A DNA stretch of 64,000 bases, from NCBI GenBank assembly GCA_036937835.1, contig CM072870.1, positions 5,362,001 through 5,426,000 on the forward strand, read 5' to 3'. Below are positions 47,705-59,700 of this stretch, piece by piece. Within the stretch, counting starts at the first letter, position 1; the number at the start of each line of letters is the position of its first letter. The notes beneath the pieces were generated by a model. It did no database searches and was not told where the DNA came from. It saw only the letters and a list, made by a program, of their open reading frames with translations. The translations under genes were made by a program, and so were the position numbers. The stretch is from Pampus argenteus (Eukaryota; Chordata; Actinopteri; Scombriformes; Stromateidae).

Positions 47705-50700
47705 TGTGTGTGTGTGTGTGTTTTGAGACCAGCAGGTCAGCATCACAGTAAACGCGTTTCCCCTTGTCAGTGGACAGAAAACAGCTGACAACCATCATTA
47801 AAATCTACAGTACAAACTGTATCTGTGTGTCTAATGATGTTGGCTCAGTTCCTATACAGAGCAAGGAGTTGTCATGTCTCCATTATCTTATATAAAAAAT
47901 GAGACTGCTTTGAATTTACTTTTTAAATGATAACTTATTATCTTTCCCCGTTGGCCCCTTCAGTGTGATACTTGTCTGACGCATAGTTGTGGTTTTTTAA
48001 GTGGGGCAAGGAGAGATAAAGGGTATCTTGGCAGTGAAGAAGGAGGTTCCAGCAGTCAGACAAAGCTGAGCTAATGGTTTTGACTAACTGCAGGGGCCTC
48101 TGCTAAATCAGGTGTTAAGTATTTTGTGTTTTGAGTGACAGCACTGAGCCCTCTGGCATTGCAAGCTGTTGGTATATCCACCAGCCTGACTCCACATGGC
48201 TGTAACCCAGAGGAGTCCCAGACGCTGCTCCTCTTCTCATGTTTTTTTTCCACAGTGGCACCTCCTTAACATACCACGTAATGTCCTCCCAGCTTCCCCC
48301 TTATTTATTGCTACTACGCTTGTCAAGCTTTCCGCTCGCATTCACCGCTCGACACTGATTATTTATTCATTTTTGAAACAGCTGATCTTTAATTGGGATC
48401 CAAATACACAAAGACTTCTCATATCTAGTCTGTGACCGATCGTTTTTTGTCTGCTGAAATGACAACTATCACTGATGAGGATAGCTAGCTAGTTATGCTC
48501 ATTCATTAATGTTCATTCCACAAGTTTGTTGACAACGTTGTCTCTGGGTGACTTTTTTTAATGCTTCCAGCTAACTCTTTTTAAAACAAGAACCCTGTGA
48601 AAGAGATCTTAAATATGCACTTGATGGCTATGTACATGATATCATGCTAGAAGACTGAGGCATGTTCCAGACAAAAACTCACCATCCTCACCTGTTGATA
48701 CTCCACGTAGAAGACACCCAGCTGTGTATGCACATGTGTCCACACTTGACATTTCAGTGCAACCTGCCTGGTCTGATAGTGATCAGATATATTCCCTCAC
48801 AACAGGCGCATCCAAAATGGCACTTTTCCCCTCCATTTTGACTCTGCCCTTTGTTCTTGACACGCTCAAGAGAAGGACTCGCATGTGGCTGAAAGACAAC
48901 GCCTGAGCTATGTTTGATAAATTGTCCGGATTATGCCCATATGCTGTCCACACCTCACTGAGATCCAAACACAGTGCAAGCCAGGCTACCTCAGCATGTG
49001 GTCTGTCTAATTGGATCCCAATGGGAGCAAGATCTGATTTGTCAAAATATGTTTTGTCTTTTTACAAGAAAAAAGGCTTTTAAATTGGGAACTAACTGAT
49101 GTAGCTGGCAACTGTTACCTCAGGTAACGCTGGCCAATAATAATCCAGTAACGAACAGGACAGAGCTGCTAACCTTAATCAACTCCCACACTTGGGGGAA
49201 TTATAAATTCAGGAGCATTTTTAAAATGTAACTGTTAACCCGACAGACTTGGAAGTGATGCTCAGTTACTACTATAGTTAGTATGCTAGTTAGCCAGACA
49301 TGCTAATGACTCAAGCTAACCTTAGAACTGATAAACATGCTGTTTAATACATCCCACACACTTGGCCAAAGGCTAGAAAAGACACCACCTTCCAAATTAC
49401 TCCTTGGAAAAAAAAGACACCACCTTCCAAATTACTCCTTGAAAACTTGCATCAAGCCTCACAAGTATGTACAGTGACCCCAGATGCCAAACTGTTGGCG
49501 CATTAGTCACCTTTCCAATTCCCACAGTTTCCCATCCATGCGTCTCAGGTGGAGATGTGGAGTTGTGAGAGCATAGAGTAAGTGAGTCAAGACGAACAGG
49601 TTTTGGGACTTAACACTTTAGAACAGAAACCTGCTGCCAGACCTCCCTCACTCTGCCTTTCCTTCAGAGAAACAGTTTCCTTGGGCTAATTGGACTCTTT
49701 ATCGGGTCTGCCAGTCCTTGTTTCCTGGTCTCTGCTCTCTGGGCTCCGTGGACACAGATGGGCTGCCTGGAAAAGCATCGGGGACGCTTAGCACTCTGTT
49801 GCTGTTGGCCGCCGGACCGCGCTGGCTTTTTAAATGCCAGAATCCAGACTTTTGTTGTAAAACTGTTCTCCCCAGTACTCCTTGTCAATCAGCAGCAGGC
49901 AGGAATCATCATGGGTCTAAATTGACATGACATATGAACATTGAAATCAGGCCAAATTTTATATTACCAAGGGACACGGCATTCAAAGTGAGACACATGT
50001 GCGGAGTGTGCTATGTTGAATTTTTCGGCCAAATGTATATATTTCCTTTTGGCGGTTAGTAGAGGAGGGCTGTGCTGCATCTCCTCTTTAAAATGTTTGA
50101 TCTGGAGCAAATGTTTTATGATTCTTGATGGAACAACACTATAAAGTTTTGACGTCGGCCTGGGTTGCCTATTGTTTGCTTGCCAAGACGTGCCTTTTCA
50201 CACACTGTATTTCTTTCATTAGTCGAAGGCTTGTGTGTCAGTTCCATCACTCTCACACATATGAGCACTCTCAGTGTAATTGTTAATGGAATCCATGGGT
50301 AGCCACTACTGGTTTTTATTTGGAGACAGGCATGGCAGAGGAACGCTCCAGAGTGGCGCTGAGACATATGGTATTGTTTTCTCCACAACAGAGCTCGCCA
50401 ATTCACAGGAAGACGTGCACATCTGCAGCAAGCGATTAGTTACTTGAATCTCATCAAGAGAGAGAGAGAGAAGATCAAATCAGCCTCAGAAGCATTTATC
50501 ACATTAATATCACTAGAGATTTATAGGATGCTCATAGTATCTTATCATCCAGATCTGCACTTTCCATCACCCTCCAGTGTTTGCAACACCTCTTTAAACA
50601 AACAGCTTTTTGCAATTTCCCAGGCTCAGGGTGTTGCTTGGTCAGCACCCAGTGGAGGATTACAGCTCGATGATAATTGATCTAAAACATTTGGCATTCC

Positions 50701-53700
50701 CTCTTCCTTTTTACTGCACATATGGCTGGAATATATTGACGCTTATAGGCATAAAGGACAGGAAACGTACTTTTAGATGTTTTGGACCACGCAGGGTTGT
50801 CAGTATTGGCAGATTGTGTGTTTACAGATAATGAAGCGATGTGTTATTTTGTACAACTCAGTACAGTACATTAGTGTTATGAACAGATGTAATACTGAAC
50901 TAACACTAATTTGATAACTTTCGAGTTGGTGAATTAACATGCCTGCCTGCAAATACTATTTCGAGCATGAGTACATGAGTTTTTAGCATTACAAGCATGA
51001 AAGCAGGAGTTTCAGTCCCTATGGTATGTTGCTAACTTCTCTACATTCTTTGTTTGCTCTCATCTGCCAAGTCTATGGAAATTCCTCCATAAGTCGAGGT
51101 AACGTCCAGTTTTCATGTATTTCAGAACACATTACAAATTCTTCACAACTAACAACATTTACGTTTTTGGCAGTAAAGCCAACAGACTGCTTAACTGGGA
51201 GATAAGATCTAATTTCATATAGTGAGCATAAGCTTTACTTGGCAGAGGATGTCTGCTTGCAGAAGACATGAACACTCGTTGGTCACAATAATCCAACACA
51301 AAGATTTACTGAAGCACACGATGCTTTAAATAATTCAGGCTTTTATAAATGTAATGGTATTCTTTGAATTCGTAATCATAACACTTTTTAGAGTATTGAA
51401 TGACAGCTTATCTAAATAGTATGGAGTATATGACAGTATATTTATATATTAATGTTCTATTTAAGCCTGTGATGTACAGTCTTTTAAGTTGTTTTGGTCT
51501 TTCAACTGGGCATGCAAAATGGAGAGAGAGTTTGTTAAAGCCCAGAGTGGGTCCCACACTTCCCCACTTCAAATTCCTGAGGTTTTCAGAGCTCTGGAAG
51601 GCCTGGAGCTAATTTGGCTTTCAGGCTTTCCCCTCTAATTCTTTGCGACTAATTACAGTCGTATTCCCGCAATTAAACTGATAAACTCTGCTGAGTTTGG
51701 CAAGGTTAGCAAAGAAACCCCGGCCCCTCCTCACTGGCTGGAGACGCCACCTCTCTCCTCTGTGCCATCTTTTTGTCTGTTCCCTCTTGCTGTAGTAAAC
51801 ACGCTAAAAAAATGAAATCAACGTGAATTCTTCGACAGAGTCTGTCTCCTAGTTCTTAGTATTTACTGCCTCTGGTGTCAATGCCAGAAACATCAAGAGG
51901 AGCGTCCAGAGGTCAGACAGATGTTGCGCATGAGGGGATTTGAATAGTTATGTCTGAAAAACCTAAAGATCCCAAAAGAATTATTACTCTATTATCATTA
52001 AAGCATGATTGTAATTTAGGGACAACTTCGTCAACATCATCACAAAGCATCCTTATGTTTTCTTCTCAGACTCAAACGGGTTTGTCGATGTGATGTTTTA
52101 AGTGGCGCGGTCTCGGCTGAATGCTCGTGCATACAGATAGGATACCTTTTGGAGTAAGAAAAACAAGCATGGAAATAAAATGAGTTAGGCAGTCTAGGCA
52201 GTCTGCTTGGACTCATTTGGTTGTTAGGTAGGTTTCTTTCAGCACATGTGAATGTTTATCTCTCTGAAATGAAGCATATGGGCTGAGCTCCATTAAGCGC
52301 CAAAGGGGTGGTCCCCTTCTAAATATGGCTACGGCAGTTTCCCTGTCAAATCATTTTTTCTTCACCTTCCATATTCTTTAGTACTTCTCCGTTTTTTGGA
52401 ACTGTAACATTTTACAGCTGGATACAGTTCAGTAACCTCCAATTTTATCATGTTGTATTCAGTGACCCTAAAGGGTGCAGAAACTGCAATGAAATAGGTT
52501 ATTGTCCCCTGAAAATGTCAAGATCCTTTTCTACTTGCAGTTTAACCCCTGCGTACTAGTGTTTACCTGTTATGAGTGTGTGTTCCCACCTACTGGCTCT
52601 CCTATCTGACAGTTTGGCTGTCTTTTTTTGTCATGTATTTGTCTTTTCTGTTACCCCTCGTGGGCATCTTGAGGCAGACCCTCACATTTGTGATGACGCA
52701 CTACAATGCAGTACACCGTGTAAACAGTGGAAACCAGATACCTGATTGTGTAGAGGAACATGTGTAAAAATATGCAGAGCATATTTGTAGAAGCTTTGAA
52801 ATAACGGTTGGGACGGAGTGTGAAGGATGAGTTTCACCAATGTTTATGCAGAGGGTTTAATTTTGGAAAGGCCGAGCTCTTCTTTTCAGTCAGCCTGCAG
52901 GATCTTCATTTTACAATCTTACATCTCTCGTGTAAAATAAAGTTGACTTTTATGTGCATATCACTCTCAACAAGAGGTTACTGTTGGCTGAATTATTTTG
53001 TTTTCTCTGAAGGCAGTTTGCTTTTTCACTTTAGTTAATAACTCTTTCTTTTTGCTGGACATCAATAAAATTGAGTAAACTAAAATAATTATACTCATGT
53101 GGGTTTGTCCTCTAACACTGCTGCGTTTTCTCCTCCCCAGGTATCTGAGGGCTCAGAAGTCCACTTTCAACAGGGAAACTTCTCCCTCTCCTGCCAGATC
53201 CAGAAGGAGACCCTTCCCCATGGCAATGAGCACCTCCTCAGCTGGGCCCAGAAGAAGTACAAGGCAGTTACCTCTTTCTCTGAGCTCAAGATGACTCAAG
53301 AGATCTACATCAAAGTTGGAGAAGGTGTGTACTAAATTCCCAAAAATTCCCAAACATAGCTCTAGGCCCCCAAGACACACCTCCCCGCCCCCTTCAGCTC
53401 CCAGAACTTGACTTAGCCTTGTGTTTGCGCTTTGGCTACAGGTTGACGTGCACTATTCTGGTTAAGGAATTTCCCTATTCATCAATAGGCATGTACTTTT
53501 CCAAACTCTTAAACATGGTTGTTCTGAGGTGTGGCTGATAACAGCCTAAAAAAAGACAAATGGACCCCAGAAGAAGAAAGAAAGTGCACAGATTATGTAT
53601 TGTCTTATTTTTGCTGAATTACAACAAATTTAAGATAATTGACAACAAATGCATAATCCTTTGAATTGATCTGAAACAATTAGGATTACTCGATTACTCA

Positions 53701-56700
53701 ACAGAAAATCAATCTGCAACTATTTTCGTAATTAAACACAAGCAATTTGAAGCCATAAAATAAGGAATCATATTTCACCATATTTTTATATCTCATAGAC
53801 CAAATGATTAACACCTTGACCTCTGACCTCTCTATGGTGGAAGAGCAACTAAGAGCCATATTTCTTCTTTGGGGAATCAAAATAACACCACAGAGACTTG
53901 ACCGGAAAACATAAACACATAGCCGTCAAAATGTGTATTAAAAAAATAATTTTTTTTTCAGAATGTTTTAAATCACGCAATGTTTATATCCATTTTTGCT
54001 AACTTGTAGTCTTTTTTACTGCCTTTGTGTGTTACCGCTGCAGAACAGTGTGACACCATCAGTTTTGACAGTCATCATTTGAACTGTTAGGCCTGAGACT
54101 ATCACTACTGTGTTTTTTATGTGTGTATCTATGTTTAATAATGTGCAAGAGGGAGACAAATAGAGATGTTGGAAGATGTAGAAACTAAAATATGAAGCTA
54201 GAAGCTAGTTTGAATTGGCAGAGAGTCCCACTGGCAGTATGTCATTAAAATCCATGGATGTGTCATTTGTTTCCTTTACAAAGTGGTGTTATGCCCAGTA
54301 AGATGATAAGTCTGCAATAAAACAAAAAAAAAAGTTTAAAATCTGGCTGAGGGCATGTATAGGTTGATCTAACGTTAGTGGGGGGAAAAAATCTGTGAAG
54401 TAAGCAGGAGGTAGGCTATGCTTCTGTAATTTCTGATATATGTAAGGTTAGGGAGGAGTGTGTGTGAAGTGAAGAAGCATTGGGGGATTCTCCCGGGAGG
54501 CTGTGATTGATCTTCACACATGTTCGAGCTGTGGACCTTCGATCCTTCATTCCCTGCTCAGCGGTCTATACAGTGAACAGACAGCACGTTCAGCTTCTCA
54601 ATGCATCAGCTCACAGACAGGACGTCTTGTTTTTAATGAGCATCTTTCACTGCACGGACATAAAACAAAATTTGGAGAGAAATAATGTCTCCACTACTGC
54701 TAGTGATAAGTTCTCTCTCTGTGTGCTGTGGAGAGAGTTGTTGCTCAGCCTTCAAGCGTTTGTGTCATTAGGAGCTGTGGTTTAGCAAAAGCTCAGAGTG
54801 CTGTGATGTATACCTCGAGCGAAGAGCTGTAGATTTCCACTCCTTCACATCTTCAGGGGTGTATCATGAAGACAGACAGATTCTCACTTAGCTTCCTAAC
54901 CAGGCCAGTACTCAAGGACTCTCCTCAGCTCTTTAAAGTGCCACAAGGGTTCCGGAGAGAAAGGTGCCAACCTTCAGTTTACACTTTGTCCAAGGCTCTG
55001 TTTGCCAAATAAGGAAGCATCTGTCTTGTGTTTTCTCCAAGTACTGAGAAGGGGCCTAACTTATCATGTTGTATGAAGGTGCTTTCATAGCAGTTAACGA
55101 TTAGAAGGTTTGATTAAATGTGTTTATGAATATTATTGTCCTATTCTTGTGGAGGAATATCAGTTTTAGCTTTCCCACGTAAAATGAGAAGAGAAAGTTC
55201 TGTGTTGATAGGAAGACGTGGTTTGCCAGCCAGAGTTCAGCCCAATCTCATCAAACACAGGATTCGGCTTAGTTAAATTTGGATGGGAGACAATGGGAAT
55301 ACCAGCTGCAGACTTGATTAGTAAAGTGAGAAGTGAGTGCTCTTCAGCTGGAACACCAGGGTCAAAGCAAACATCCAACATATTGAAGTATCAGTGGGCA
55401 GGACTTTGAATTCCTGCCAGAAGCTGTTCTCTAGCTGCCCTCTTGCTCTGACCTCTCTGTGGAGGAGAAGCAACAAAAAGCTGTATATCTCCTTTGGGGG
55501 ATGAAAATAGTACCAGAGAAACTCAACTAGTAACATAAACACATCTCCACTTTCAGATCCAGTGTTTTCTGACACCTGCAAGATTGATACCAAGTTCCTG
55601 TCTCTGAACTACCTGGGCAGTTACGTGGAGCCACAGGCCTCAACGGGTTGTGTCCTGTCTGGACTCGACAAAGATCAAGAAGTCCACATTATTGAGCTTC
55701 AAGCCCCAAACTCCAGCAGGTAAGCAACCAAAGCAGCCAAAGCAGAAGAATACATGTTGTCATAGTTTATTTTTGAGGTCAAGATGCTCTCACTAATCCC
55801 TATGAGGTTTGGACAGTTCACTTATTCTTGTGAGAAAGATATTTCAAAACCACATCTCAAAAGTCTAGGTTGCCAGATAATCTCCTCACTCCCCCAGCGG
55901 AGTGATTATCCCGTACAAATCTGGGAATCTGGTGGTAACTGTGCTGCATCTCACCCGAGTGCTATCTGCTCTGTAGTGCATATGTCTGCCTTTTTTTCTA
56001 GGAATGCGTCCAGTTTTTTAATTAGTTGGCCAGACAGAGAAGTCACAATAATACTACGTAGAACCTAACGGCCTCTCTTTATCTCTCTCTCCCTCTTTCT
56101 GCAGTGCATTCCAGGTGGATGTCATAGTGGATCTACGGCCTCTTAAGGATACTATCCTGCTGCATCGGGACGTCGTCTTGCTGCTCAAGTGCGCAAAGTC
56201 TGTCAACTGGGTCATCAAGGCCCACAGTGTAATTGGCAATCTCTATGTAGTGGTAAGTTGGCAGTATGACTGCAGGAAAAACACTTCCCATCTAGAAGTA
56301 TCCTTCTTTTTTTTTTTTACTTTTACAGTCTTCACCACCGAGATTTTATAGGGTCTTGTCACATATCACAGTGGCATGCAAGTCATGTCACAGACAGGGA
56401 TGTCATCACTTTGGACCACTGACCAAATAATTTGTCACATTGGGATGTGTGTTGAATTGGCGCCTGGTCCGCACTGCAGGAGAGGGTGGGGATAACAGGT
56501 TAAGAGGAAACTGTGAAATTTCATCGCGACAGCTTCAGGGATTGTCATCACATTCAGAGAGCCAGAGGCTGGATCACATTTGGGCATCACATACATTCAG
56601 AGCCAAGGCCCTGAAAGTGCTTTGGCTTTAACTGCACATTGAGCCCAAGTTGCCATAATGTGAATTATGAGCAGCGCTTGCTACAGGTACTTACATAAGC

Positions 56701-59700
56701 TGTAAGCTGATAGGACCTCCTCGCCACACACAAAAGACAAACACTGGCTAATTACTGCAATATATCAAAGTGGCCTTTAGTTAGAAATATGGTTTCATAC
56801 ATATCAACGCTGAGCATGAGTATACAGTTTTGATATTAAATCTTCATCAGTGTTACACACGTCCCTCAGGAACTGTAAGAATATGATACCTATGTACACT
56901 TTAGAAGAATAGTATAACTGTATAGCATGTTAATGGGAAACTGGTTGCTGTTCAACCACCATAATTGCTCCAGGGTTGGAATTTTAAACTTCATCTCTGC
57001 AGTGAAAAAAGAAGTGAAAGTAATAATAAGTGAAGTAAAGAAAATCACCACCATCATCTTGTAACTATCATTAATGCTGATTCTGGTGATATTTATTAGT
57101 CACTGTATGGCTGATCCTTGTTGCCTATTTGTGTGTGCACCTCTGTTATGTTGGCCCTGTACTGGTTTCAGTGGATGCAGGGAACTGCTAGGTTTCCTCA
57201 GTATGTCAAGTCGATACTCCTACAGGTCTGCAACAATCATGACACTGCACTTTTGCCAGGCGCGGTGTGTTTGTACAGCTGTTGGGTCACTGCTGTACTG
57301 TAAGTCAGTCTATTGTGTGAGTGTAATGCAGGTCAAAAACTTACAGAATAGTACAAATGGATAGTAATGTCTTTGGTGAAGATATACCCAAGAGATCTAT
57401 GTTTTCATATCAACTTACCACTTTCTACAACATACAGCGGTTTGGGTTTGGAATTTAGATTTTTTTTTTCCCTGCATAAACAGTCATTGCACTATATACA
57501 GCAGTTTCATAACTGCTACACCCAAAGATTTTGAATTGACAATGATCTTAAACAGAGAAAAGCAAAATATAAAAAAATAAAAAAAAAAATCCCAAAACGC
57601 TGACATTGTAATTTTAAATTAGTTGTACACAGGATGCTGTGCTTGTGCAACAAGTGTTGGGAGTGTGTCAAGTATGCGATAAAACCGAACCCTTTGCTTC
57701 TGTCAGAAAGCGGGTTTGCCTCAGGGTTGCTGAAGAGACTTGAATGTGTGGGAACTTAACATTGTTGGTTTTTCAGCATTGATCGAGCTACAACACGCCC
57801 ATTACCTCACACTCACATGATTCACACTTGACACAGATAAAGTTCAGGACTGTACTTGAACTTTTATATCTGTGATCATGCCTGAACAATAAATCATGTC
57901 TTTTGTTAAATCTCAATCGAGCAGCCCTCTTAAAAATGACAATTTGTGATTTTTGATACAGTAAGATAAAATAAATGAAAACTTTTTCTTTCGTTTCCAC
58001 AGGCGTCTGATACAGTGAGTGTTAGCTCAGATACGGAGAAACTGATGCAAGTGTCAAAATCCACCAAGCAGAGCCTGCCATCAGGATCACAAGCTTTGAT
58101 CAAGTGGGCAGAGGAGCGGGGCTACAGTCCAGTCACGTCTTACACCAGCACTCCTGTGGCTAACCACTTCAATGTCCGGCTTAGAGAGCCAGGTAATCTG
58201 AAAAAACATCCTCTGAAGTTTCCACTCGATATGAGTTCAAATGTAGCAGAAACAGAAACAGTGTGTTAAGTTAAAGCATGGCTAAAATACAATGTGCACT
58301 ATTTTAGCAGCTGCTACAATTTTGTTTATGACTAATATTGCACTGTTCCTATAAAGAAACTAGCATGATATTGTGAAATGGTTTTACACTCATAGTCATG
58401 TGTAATTTCCGTGCCTGTAAAATCAGACTCATGAGGTTCTGACTGTGTGTGACTTCCAGATGTGGTTGATCCTCTGGAGAGCATGTTGCCTCCAGAGCTC
58501 TCCATCCTGCGTGATTCCAGTCCTCATCCAGGAACAGGAACTGCTTCACGGCACTCCAGTCTGCCCTTTCTATTCCCTCCGCCCGACTCTCAGGGCCTGC
58601 CCCACTTGTTGCTGCCACCCCCCCTCGATGACCGTCCCTGGGAAAACGGAGAGCCAGAGGAGTACCAGCCCATTCTGAACGTTGGCCTCAGTGTGCAGTG
58701 CCAAGAAACAAAGATGGTGGTCAGCATCGACAAAAAGAACCTGGAAGTGAGTGGAGAGCATGATTTCACCTATCATGGATCCTGCCAGGAAGACATAGAG
58801 AGCTGCAACTAATGATTTTTTTAGTCTATCTAAATTTTACTCTATCGCAAAACGACATGTATAATAAACTTAGCAAATGTCCAAATGTACACAACATACT
58901 TATATTATGATAAATAGCATATAACACAAACAAGATGTGTTAATTGTTGTTGTTGTGTTGTTGTACTGATAATCAAATATATCATATGTGTATAAAACTA
59001 AGAAGAGCAAGAAAATCTGAACATAAGAAGCCCAATTGTAGTGTATATATGGTATTTTATTGGTAATTAACAAATTGAATTGCATTTTATGTCAGTCAGT
59101 TAATTCATTAATGAATTGTTTTAGCACAGAAACAAAGTTGAAGCATGCTCCCACTGTAACAAATCTAGTGTGGTCAATAATTTGAAATGCGGTAAATGAA
59201 AAATTGTTTTCAGGTCTGATCAGACAAACTGACTTCAGGATATTTTGTTTTTTATATCTCAGTTCATGCAACACAGAATTAATGGTCAATGTAATAAAAA
59301 CAAAGACTGTCTAAAAACGCATATATAAACCTATTGGATTAATATGCTGGCCATAGTGATATGTAGCTATACATAACGATAAGTTGGTTGTGGCAAGTTT
59401 CAGGTATACTGAAGTTAAATAAAAAGATTTATCCATACATGGGCTGCCATTAAAGCAAATATGACGGTTCCCAACATTTGGCATCTGTCCACAGGGACAA
59501 CGCAGTCAGCCCACATCACAGAATGGAAACTGGCATAGACTGTAATTAGGAGAAGCTGAGGTTGGAGCTGGACCACCTTGTGGGATTTGTTTATTCCTGG
59601 GAACTCAAAGTCTCACACATTTTTTACTGTTTTTTACAGTTCTGAAAATGAGTTAATAAAGGAAAAAGTCTTTTTGATGTGTATCCAATCTTGCCATTTT

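Larger units (their letters stand above)
46011..53140 (+). other. tgfbr3 intron 4 (7.1 kb)
   Basis: AT-rich intron with a CA tract (47269-47293), a long TG tract (47654-47721), a 35-bp tandem duplication (49377-49441) and a short GA tract near 50459. No coding gene supported. Confidence 0.7.
53325..55556 (+). other. tgfbr3 intron 5
   Basis: 2.2 kb containing two related dispersed copies (53819-53920 and 55445-55544). The second ends just before the exon 6 acceptor. Nothing else recognised. Confidence 0.7.
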
